A DNA stretch of 64,000 nucleotides from Apoda limacodes (lineage: Eukaryota > Arthropoda > Insecta > Lepidoptera > Limacodidae), in contig OX291543.1 of assembly GCA_946406115.1 (NCBI GenBank), positions 27,244,815-27,308,814 of the forward strand. The letters run 5' to 3'. This document shows, piece by piece, positions 14,601 to 26,600 of the stretch (the first letter of the stretch is position 1; every line of letters begins with the position of its first letter). The position numbers were made by a program, and so were the translations under genes. The notes beneath the pieces were generated by a model, which saw only the letters and a list, made by a program, of their open reading frames with translations, made no database searches and was not told the origin of the DNA.

Positions 14601-17600
14601 TTCATTATACTTCGTAAAGCCCCCAAGGAAATGACTCAGTTTGTACTAATTGCTGTTATCATTCGACAAAATACTGTTAAATGATATCAGTGTAATTAAA
14701 AAGTAAAGTTTTGTTGTGGCTTGGGACTAACGTAACATAGAATTGTGACGTCATTAACATTGTGTCGACTAACCGGCTTTATTTAAGCATAACATTTTAA
14801 CAAATATTGCAGCTGCATACGTTTTCATACTTTCATGCATGCCTTGTATTTTCATTGTTTCCTTTCATTTGTTTTCTTTTTATTTTATTTTTTTATGTTT
14901 ATTAATTTAGGCATAAAGACTTTTCTATTGACTTTGTTTTGTTTTGTGTTCTTTTTTATACTTTTCGTGTGCTGTTTTTATTTTAGCTTCTTTTACTTTT
15001 GGCTTCTTTTTATGCAGAAGCAATGTGTTATTTGAAATGGGTTAATTAAAGAACTGTTTGTGATTTAACCACAATAACTCTTTGTAGAGAGAGAGCTGCA
15101 GCAAAAAGTTTAATATTAACATAAAATTGACACTACATAAAATAAACCTTATATGTTCGATTCGTTAAAAGTAAACTTTTAACATTTTTGACTTACATAA
15201 TTTAATTGGACATTCTGCACATATCGAAAAAAAGTCAATTTATGCCTTTCTTTGCATATAACATTTATTTTGATAAATTTTGACAAACAATTTTAAAATT
15301 CAATTTAGAAAAATTATGTAAGGTAACATTAATTACTATGCAAGAAGCAACTTCTTTTGAAAACCTGCTTCAATTTGATTATAGTAGATTTAAAGAAATT
15401 ATTCACAAGAAAAACAGACTACGGGAAAGAAATTTAAGATATCGCCATTTTGAATATCTTCTGACATTATCTATCCACACACAGGGAGGCAAACTGTCTG
15501 TACGAACTTAAGGGTTCGATACGGCTTGTGAGTTTGTGATCGTCGACAATTCTCTGCTTGCCGTTGAACCGAGAGAGCAGGATCAAGCTGGTATCCAGAA
15601 TTGGGAGCAGTACTCTATATGGAGCTAGACATGTGACTTGTAAAGCAGCAACCCTTGGTTATTTTACATTTGGTGACGACCGGTAGTCAGTAAATTCTAG
15701 TAAGATGTTAAACCCAATACTAATTCCTCTTCTGTCACTAAACATCCGAACCAAACGGTTAAAGAAATCGTCACAGAACTTCATTTCCATAACATACAGT
15801 TCGTCACAAAAAAACAAATACCAAAATTATTTTTTGATTTATCGCTTGAATCTAAAACAATAAAATTATTCACTGACATACTTAAATATTATTCGCTGCA
15901 GCTCTCACTTGTTTTATCATGGCTTAATAGAATTAACAATACAATAGAACAAATTGATAATATTATCTTGTAACGCTGTAACCAAAGTCAATATTTAACG
16001 AAGGTTGAATTCCGACAATGAGGTTCGAAACGTGTTTTATTCGTCGCTCAAAGTGAATCTTAAACATTTTTTGTTTATATAAACCGCGTTTAACTAAATA
16101 AATATCTTGCTGTAGTCCTACTGCGACCAATGCATTGTGCCCTACGTAAAGCGCTATGAAACGGGGGTTGAGTGGCTGGGCACGTCATATATGAACAGGA
16201 GATAAAATATTCAAAGATATCTTATGTTCTGATGTCTCTAGACCGCGAATCTGTCAACAAATAATATATATATATATATATATATATATTTCGCTAATTA
16301 AGTACTATAAAACTGGGCATGTTAGAGAATTAATGTAATAAATAGAAAGAGTACATTGAAAAATAATAATGCGTACCTACATTACATACTTACGGGCGCT
16401 CTATCGGTAAAAGCTTATTCCGATCGGAATTTTCTTGCATTCTTTTCTATAAATTTCATAGTTTTTGGGTAAAATGTAAGTAGCAAGTAAAATTATATGT
16501 TCAGCAACTACAAACCTCTAATTAGAGATAGTATATATATGTTTTATTTTACTGGAACATATTTTTCCCTTAATCCCGGAGTTTTTGTTAATCAATTTAA
16601 TACAAACTTTGGTTATTTTAGGTTATGCTATAAATCACATTTTATTCGAATGATTTTAGTGACTTTTATTACAAGTTCATAAATTGTAACACAAGTCGGG
16701 AAAGAATGGCAGGATTCGTTCACGTTGCAGCGAAGCAACGAGGTGCGCAGGGATAGCTGGAGGGACTAAAAAGGATAGAGAATACTTTCTAACCCGTTTG
16801 GGAGTCCCCACGAAAATGACTTCTCTGCGGGTGAAACCGCGGGGCATTTTTAGTCGTAAATAGTTTAAGAATCTAGTCTTTAATGCATATATTTATTTAT
16901 TATTTCAAAATCATTGTGTACCAGTAAAATTGAGCATAAATAATATTGAGTTAAAATATTTACCTAAGTCAAGCAGATTTGTGTTTGTTTGGTTTTCTGT
17001 GCAATGAGTAACAGATAATTTGTTATTATTTGTTGTTATTTATTATTAGAAACTTTCAAAGAGTACTGAACTTTATAGATAAAACTATTTGAGACTCTTG
17101 AAATACTAAACATTAAAAGATTACTTTTGCCACACTAAAGTTTAATTACTGGGTTAACAGACGCAACTCAAAGGAAACCCTAGTGGGATCACTGTGTTGT
17201 CCGTTGGTCTGTCAATACCCTTTAACTCTGGAACGCGTGGAGGTATTAAGTTAAATTTAATAACAAATATTAAGATCCGTGGTCCCTTGGAGCTGTAAAA
17301 CAATCAATCTTTTTAGTCAAAGCAATAAAAAAATGATGCATATTTTGACACTCGCAAATAACACAAAACCTGAGGGTATAAATATATCCCGTTTACCTTG
17401 AATTTTAAAATTTGGTTTTATCACTTAAACGAAATCTGTCTGTCAACAGTCAGTTCAACTGTCAACAAGTATTTGATACCAATTTCAATTTCAACTTGAC
17501 TGATGTACTTAGATCTACTGTCCCTTAGAGCTGTAAAGCTGTAAAAAGTCAAGCTTCCATACTCTATCTGTCTAATCTCCTATGGCCCCTTTTTTCAGCA

Positions 17601-20600
17601 ACGCGTAAAGGTTGAATTTAATATGAAATACTTAAACTTAAATACTTTCAAGTCATTTTATTTAAAAATATACTCATTTGCATATTTTAAAACTTCCTAA
17701 TTAAAGATAATTATGATTATTTTTATATTAAATCTGATTTGGATTCACCTCAATTAAGGTTTGAACTAAAACATATATTTTTTTTTTATGACAATAAATG
17801 CACTCAATACTCTTACTATGGAATTAAAATCTGTGAAAAGCATAAACGCTGTAATTGTTTTCTCACAAAATTAATTTTGCCATAATCTGCGAAGTTTAAC
17901 TTAGTATTTTGATTAAAAAATAAAATAATAACAAATTAGGCTCGGCGTTTTTAGCTTCATACGATTCTACTAAACTAAAAGTAAGTGATAAAATTAACAC
18001 ACAAATTAATAACTAAAGTTGGTGTTCGAGGTAAATTCGAAGCAGATTTTTCCCATACAAAGTTCGGTGTATTAAATATCCATAAATGAAAACATTTTGA
18101 TGCTCAAAATACGATATTATTTGTATATGTATAAACAGTTTAGTATTGTCGCAAAAAGCATATTTAATCAAGAAATGACAGTGAAGTATGAAATAAGTAA
18201 AGTTTTTGTTAATTGGATACAAAACCTTTTTTTGTTAATAATTCACGGGCATTTTATGGATGAATATGCTTTATGATAATTTGTAGTAAAAATGTCTATA
18301 GTTAAAGATATTGGTGTTACACAGTTTGCATGAAAAAAAATGTTTTCGGATATACCTCAAGTAAGTTTTCGTATAAAATTAAAAATATATAAATAATATC
18401 GAGCATGAGTTAGTTTAATTATTAACCGTGAAATTGTTTTATAGTCTGCGTTTAAAAACAAACTGGACATTGGTTAAAATTAATTGACTTTCGGTTTTAT
18501 ACGTAATATACTATTTAACTTAATTCAATTAGATCGTAAAACCTAATATAAACTAGCCAAAAGTCTAACCAAAGGACAGAGCTTTAGACGAAAAGGCTAA
18601 TTTGTTAATGATTAACGTCTAATGATTAGGTAAAAACGAACTTCAGTCTAAAAGGTGATTTAGCAATTAAAATTCAAAATAAGTAAGTGACAATCGGGTG
18701 AAGTCCGACCGAGCTACTTCTGTTGTCATTTGTAGCCTTCGTAGTGAGGGGTTTGACGTGGCAGATATGATATTTACGAGTACCAAGGTTTTTTTTAGCT
18801 TTTAGTGTGAATAGGTTTTTTGACGTTTGATTTTAAAGTAGGAAAAACTAATTGCAATAATACGTTTTAGTCGAAGTAATAGTTTGGCGTAAGTTTACTC
18901 TAAAATTCTTCCATCACGAGGTATCTGAGACACAAATCTGTGTGTGTTCCTGACTGGCCTTAACTAGAGACATGTCCATTCATGCATTTCTGTCACACTT
19001 GTATTGTATCTACCTACTACAAGTACGTATCATCATCATTATACCACAAATCAATGTTCAAACCTTAGGTGGGGACTTATTTTATATATAGTAATAGTTT
19101 AATGTATTTTTATCACACTTACTGGTAAACAGTATTATTACGTGTAGGCAAAGCGGCTGGTAAGACCTTAATTACTCCCACGGTCATTTTCTTTGTAAAT
19201 TTTACTTTTCTCAAAGCAAAGTGCGCGCTCATTGAACTTACGGGCGGTAGTGACGCACCTATTCTTATCAAGTATGAATAAATGCTGTCTGTTCAAAAAA
19301 TCTACTCCGCGCACACTACAAGCGAGCAATTACAAGTTTTAACCCTCAGCTAAAAAATCTCTAGATACTAGATATCTGGCGGTGGTCTTGTTTTCTCTAC
19401 TTCTATAACCACCACTTCAATTGTGTTTTGGTGAGGTTATTTAAATGTTCACCTTATATTTTTATTTATTTACACGCGAATGTGATGAAAAACATTGAGT
19501 GTAACACGGGCAGTACCGAAATTAAAAAACTCGAGTCATTAAAGCCTTCTAAATAGACTCTGGTTAGTAATTTTCTACTTACCACACTTACTACACAATT
19601 TTCTATTACAGCTGTGTATTTTATATCATAAAACATGACTAGCAAAACAAATAAAATTGTTCGATACTTTACTTTTTGGTAATATCCAATATAAAATAAA
19701 CTAAACTAATTATTTGTTTATAAAGATTTGTTGTAGGCTCTTTAACAATGTCATTTATTTTAACTACGCGGGTAGTAAGTAAAGGTACATATAGCTCAAG
19801 CTCAAAAAGTTTTACAGCTTATGTAGCAGCCAGCAGCCACTAGCAGCGCCACTAGATATTGTTTATTTACTAGGATATTTCTGCTAAAAGCTTTAGCAAA
19901 AATGCCAAAATACACAAATACAAATTTATTTTAGAAACAATAAAAAATAGAAAGAAAATGAAAAATAAAAAAAGTTCTGAAAATAGCATACGGCAAGTTT
20001 TATATTTTTGACATTTACATATTTTAAATACTTACGCTTTGTACGAAGAGGAAATTAGTAATATTTAGTGGTGGTGCTATTTAACTAATAATTACCCTTA
20101 ATATCTCAAAAAACTTAATAACGCGGGAATTTTTTAACTTAACCAATAATTATTAATATGGATAAATACCCTATTGGGAAGGGTCATGTGTGGTGTAATA
20201 TGACTAACGATTGGGGTGGGTCAGGTATGGATGTGCGGAGGCACGCTCGAGATCGCGCCGTGCTCTCATGTGGGCCACGTGTTTCGCAAAACGACGCCGT
20301 ATTCGTTCCCGGGCGGGACGGGCCGAGTTGTGAATCACAACAACGCGCGCCTCGCCGAAGTTTGGCTCGACGAATGGAAGCAATTCTACTACAATATTAA
20401 CCCAGGTTTAGATTTATTCAGGTTTTTGAAGCTGTTTATAGTAATTATCAATCCCGATTTATAAATATAGTAAAAGACGGTTTTAATTTTTTTTAATTTT
20501 TCTATAATTTTAGGTTTTTGAAATGCGAGTAACATTTTTAGATCGAAAATTTAAGTTTTTCTTTATTAATAACTATATGGTAAATAGTATTGTAAAGATT

Positions 20601-23600
20601 AACACTTTTGTTTACAATAAATTGTACAAGTTTTGTAGAAACAGAAATACTCTTATTTTCTCTCAGTAGTACATTCTTCTTCAACATATCAATATATTCT
20701 TAATTAAAAAAAAATGTTATGGTCTGCCTTTCTTTGAAATCGATCATGTTAAATCTTTTATGCAAGACGGATAGAATTTAGATAGCTTTTTTGACCTGAA
20801 TAGATGCAACTAACACGCAATCAATCCACTATTCTGATATTTCTTAACACGCTTAAAATTGTATTAAATGTGTAAGTAATTTAAATGTTCTTTGAAATAT
20901 TTTGCTTATTATATGTACAATAATATTGATTATTACAACTTACTACTATTACTTAAAATAAGTACATTCAGAATAGTGGTTACGAGGCTTAATCAGAAAC
21001 CATGCACACATATTCAAGTACAATAACTAAATAAAAATGGAACTTGGAAGTGCACTGCCGTTTACGCGGGTGTATACAGGGTGTGAGTGATATCGTAACA
21101 CAAATTGATACCATAGACGTAGCACATGAGTCTGAACACCTTGGCATTGAATTTTTGTGTAAATTTTTATGTTTTTTTTTTATTTATTGAACATTCAAAA
21201 TGACCGTAACGGAGTATCTGAACAAAAATTGAAAAAGTCAATGCTAAGGGGCTTAGAATCACGTACTGAATCCGTAGTATCAGTTTGCGTTATTATGTCG
21301 CTTACACCCTGTATACTTTTTGACTAGGCCTCTAAGAATAATCTTATATTTTAATTTATGTGTTATTTGCTTGTTTTCTATTATAGTATGTTTACAAGCC
21401 GTGTGAACCATATGTTTTGCCGTCGCATGTGATCTTGTTATATTTTGGGTGTTTTTACTAACTGTTGACGGGGTAACTGACTAACAATTCCATTTTATGG
21501 TTATTTTAAATTCAGTATGTTTTGACATTACAATATTATTATTGTATTTAATAAACTTAGAAGAAACGTAGCATACATTAATGTGTACGTGACCTACATA
21601 TCACCGTAAACACAACCATTGTAAGCTTTTATTATACGTACGTTTTTGTACAAATGCCGCTTTATGAAATAAGTAATACTGCAGTCGTAAAGAAGAGTCA
21701 CTCCCTCAGAAAATGTACTTTTGGTGCCGTCAACGGTTCGATGGTTTTGTGTACCGTCATCGGTTGGTCTCTGTACCTCCTCGCTATATTGGGGATCTGA
21801 CAAAAAGTAAAAAAAAAAAAAATCAGTTGTAAAAAATTGGTTCTTTTTTTTTTTTTGGCTATTTCTGGGTTACTTAAACACCTAAAAAATATAAAATGTT
21901 CTTCATTATGAGTAAATTGAATATTTTTTGTGAGTTCCCCGAGGTTTTTTAAGGGCACATACGTGTTGTTCCGTTCTAAATAAAATATAAGTCAATCGAA
22001 AAGCGATCACATTTCATTTCATCAAATTCTTATTTTATTTACAAGCAGAATCAAAACATGTATTATGTAGTTATCAGAAAATGTATTAGTTAAGTAAAGA
22101 TTTTCATTGGGGCGCATCCTTTCGCAGTTATTATGGTATAATATAATTATGATTATAATATAATTGAGTAGAATCATGAACCAAGTGCGGAACGGGGTCG
22201 GTCAACATTAAATATTCAAAATATTATATCTTCGTGAAAAATATCTTATCTCAATAAGCTTTGTTTTTTCATAAATTAAAAAATATGATTCAAGTACGTT
22301 TTAACCAATTTATAAACAATATCAAAGATAATCGTTTGAATAATAAAAAAAAGGTATTTAGCTGATTATCTGAATGTAATCTATAACATAATCAATCCCT
22401 GTTTTATTTAATTCATTTCGTAATTTTAAAGTGATATGATGCGACCTGATAAATGTACTTCCTATGTAGATCGATCAGGACATTAATGTTATTATTTATG
22501 AGAATATTGAAAAATTTCTTAATACTAATTTGAAAGTCAACTTATCTGAATCATTATCATATATAATTAGTCACATATATTCATGTTTATTAATAAGATG
22601 CAATCTAAAACCAGTGTCACATTCATTTATGGTTTTCCGTTCGTGCGATTAGGTGCTCTTAACGTTCCCGTGGGTGACGTGACGGAGCGCAAGGCGTTAC
22701 GTGACCGGCTCAAGTGCAAAAGCTTCCGATGGTACCTTGAGAATATCTACCCGGAAAGCCAGATGCCTCTGGACTACTATTATCTTGGAGAGGTAAGGTT
22801 TAAAAATAGCTACAGGACAATCAACTACTACAATACTAAAAGCAACACAACTTTACTATGAATCCACTTTGTGTGCATACTATTGGGCAGACTATTTTGT
22901 TCCTACTAATATTATAAATGTGAATGTTTCGATGTTTGTTATTTAATCACGCTTCAAACACTTCTGGACGGATCGGGATGAAACTTGGTACATATATAGG
23001 TTAAGTTCTGGAATAGGATTTTATTAAAAAATAAAAAAAAGTTAAAATTCAAAAGTTCACGCGAGAATAACTATAACCGAGCTTAAACGATCTATAGCTA
23101 CAGCTATAGCTTGATATACAAAACTTCAAATTAATTAGTATAATACAACTTTATTCATTAATTAGCAAAATTACAACACAGCTTTTTTTTAATCTTAGAT
23201 TTATAATCAGATTGTCCAATTTTATCAGCAATTGTCTTTTTTTTTATCAAATATGAGACTACAAAATTAGGTGCCTCTTATATCTGTGTTATTTGCTACC
23301 CATATCTTTATAAGGTGTGTAGGTAAATAATATCTTTCTGGTTGAAGAGTGATTCAGGATTTGATAGTTCAATATTTTTAATGGTGTAATATTTTTGAAT
23401 ATATTGTTAACTTGATTTTGCCAATGGCTCCGCCCGCCCTAAATTTGTTTATCGGCAAGGAACTCCTTAATTATACTAATAAAGTTTGCTATAGCAAGCT
23501 ATAGTTCGTTTCAGTTCGGTTAAAGTTATACCCGCCGGAACTTATGAATTTTTCGGGATAAAAATGCAATTACAATTTGTTGCAGGCAATGATTTTTCTT

Positions 23601-26600
23601 GCATTAGGATCTGCTACAAGTAATTATAAGGAACTAAAATTATTTTCAAAATACCCTCTCTTGCCGATCGAAGCAAACACATCATGCGTCACACTACCAT
23701 ACATATAATGTTAGCGCGATAATTCCTACTCACTGGCACTCTACTGACATCCGATCATATTAAGTGACCGCTACATGATTTTAGTGATTTATCAGGTACT
23801 GCCATCACTGTCACTCACATCGCGCGTCGCAAATATATTTTGCTCACTCTAACGTTAGTGCGATTCATCCCTACTTGCTTGCACTTAACGCCTTTTTTAA
23901 TTTAGTCGTCGCGCGCTGCGATGATTTGTAGCAGACTATGGGCCTGTTTTTGTAGCTTGCAATTTCTCGCAAATTTAGCAAATTTCGCAACTGACAGCAG
24001 GATAGCAAATAGATTTTTCAACAAAACAGTAAGAGACAGCACGAAAGCAATTGCAATCGTAACAGCTAAAAAATTACGCCTTATGTCAAAAAAAAGCAGG
24101 AGCGACGTATGACTATGGTTGTCATAAATGTCACATGCTACTCATGAAATGTTCCACGCCCAGTGGGAACGCATTTTGACAGCTAAGTATTCGCGACTGT
24201 CGCTTATACTGCAACGTCATCCCGCACGCGAGCAGTATAAGCTAAGGGGTATGTTGTTCCTGTCTATGAGATGTTTCAATGATAGATTCTATAGTTCACC
24301 AAGGAATAATAATAATAAGTTTACTTGTCTTCTACAGCATTCTAACAACACTATTTTATATGTTTTGCCTTTCCTCTTTATTTAATTTTACAAAGTTACT
24401 TTTTATTATAATAAGGGTTTGTTTTTGTATATATCATCTTATAGTTTTGTCGTGTCCGTCCGTTCGTATGTCACAGCTTTAAAATGTTGCTGTCTTTTCA
24501 TCGATTCTAATAATATTTTATAGAAATTTGTTTTTGTAAACCACCATACAGATTTGTATGTTGTAAAAACATATTTTAACTTGTTATGTATTTTTTTTGT
24601 TTAATAAAGGATTAAAATAAAAATAAATAAAATACAATAAGATTATTCATAATCAATTATCAGCACAGGCCATAAAATTCTAAAAAAACAGAAGAAAAAA
24701 CATTGACATTTGAGCAGTCAATTTTTATTATGGTATTGGAGCACTGACCATTAGTCCATCAGCCAAAATATATACGCTCCGTTTCGTTATTATACGTCAT
24801 GGTCTACGTTAAAAATTGTTAACGATTTTCTGCAAATTGCAGGTCCAAAATAAAAAAATGGTATTTCATAACTTTGACGATTCAAAAGTGATTGTAAAAT
24901 CCTAATTTGAATAAATAAATTTTGAATTTGACAAAAAAATAATTTTATTTCAGAATTTCTATATTTTAAGTACTCTTTAGAAAAAATCTACTCATAAGCT
25001 GATTAATTTTTAAAATTTATTTTAGTACCAAAACGGAACAACTGTTTTGTTCTCAGATCCGCAATGCAGACACGTCTAACTGTTTAGACACAATGGGTGG
25101 CAAGGCCGGCCAGCAGTTAGGAATGGGATATTGCCACGGACTCGGAGGAAATCAGGTAATTGTTAACATAATATATTACACTGGTGAACAAGGATTTTGG
25201 TGATCCAAAATATGCTTTATTTTTTGTCGATATAAAACGATACAGACTAAGAAAGTTTTCGTCAGATCAGATTTTCATGATAAATTAACGACTTACGCGA
25301 TTTTTATTTCGAAAAATAATAAATTGATGATACTATTTTTTTTTCCAAAGTTTTTAATTTTCTACCAAAATGTTTATTTTTTTCTACAAACAACTTGAAG
25401 CTCCTCAGTACTAGGAGCGAACAGAAAAAATAAAATTGTAACTATTCTATGAAGCATGGTAGAAAGCTATTTTTAAATGTATTTTAGAGCACTAACTTTA
25501 AACTTCAATATGTTTCTTTATCGTCACAGTTTTTTATTTCCCGAAGGGGTTAACACACCGTCATAATCTGGGCGACAGAATATGATTTTTATAAAGTAAA
25601 AAATCCAGTTATGACAAGTTGTGCTTTTTGCATCATTAACTTGATTTTTTTTAGCAAACTGTACCTGATGAAAATGTTCTAAGGCTGGATTCTTATTTGT
25701 AAAATAAAAAGAGGCCCTTTTAAAATTTTATTATAGAACTGTAATACTACTAATGTGTAATCTGTGTTATTTTAAATTAATTGGTGTCACAAAGCGTGAT
25801 TTAGTCATGTTTATTTTGCTATGTTAGGGCTATTTAAGGTTTTCTTATTTTCGATGTTAGTTAATAGATCATTTTTAAAATACATTAAATTTTGATCAAA
25901 TCTTAACCAGAGTTCTGTGACTTCAGACTCCAGTACAGTGCAACTAATTAGAGGTGTTCTATGCTCGTCAAAATACCTGAATCATAGGAAGCTGTTGAGT
26001 GACTGATGATATATTCTTGAAGAATCGTGGACGGCGGAACGGCTGAATACGAGTATACAATAATTCTAAGACACGGAGATTGTCAAGGCTCATAGTCAAA
26101 GTTAAGATCAGGCTTTTTAGCACAGGTGTACGTACTGTATATGAAAAATTTAGTATCTTGGCTATGCACGCCCACTCATTATAAAATCTTCCAACCATAG
26201 CACATACTGGTTCTGGGCACAAAGTGGCAGAAATTATTTTGTTTGTTTTAACCAGGTGTTTGCATATACAAAACGAAAGCAGATAATGTCTGACGACAAT
26301 TGTTTGGATGCGTCTAATCCCCGCGGACCCATCAAGCTTATTCGCTGCCATGGTATGCGCGGAAACCAGGAATGGACTTACGATACTAAGGTATGTGTAC
26401 ATACATATTAACACCACACATGTTTCCTGTAGGGGAAGGGGGAGACCAACGACTTAATCATGTTTGCCTTTTCTGAGAACGAACTCAATTCAATCGATTT
26501 ACGTTTGACAAGACCCATTCCCTTTTGCCTCGTAAATTTGTTTTGTGCATCTTCTTTCATTCATTTTCTTAATATGCCCTAATAACCTTAACATACCTTT

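Larger units (their letters stand above)
13733..20224. other. Intron between the alternative pgant exons A and B
   Basis: AT-rich, no further exon supported. It contains a LINE relic (15500-15660), an unexplained 89-codon open frame (15704-15973), an (AT)13 microsatellite and a dispersed repeat (19190-19620). Any splicing control elements for the A/B choice would lie here or in the 665-nt intron before exon A. Confidence 0.5.

Noticed and set aside
14835..15035. 66-codon Phe-rich frame
   Set aside because: Product of a T-rich stretch; low complexity, not protein-like.
20158..20400. 80-codon frame overlapping pgant exon B
   Set aside because: It reads exon B in the wrong frame; the +1 frame gives the conserved GALNT sequence.
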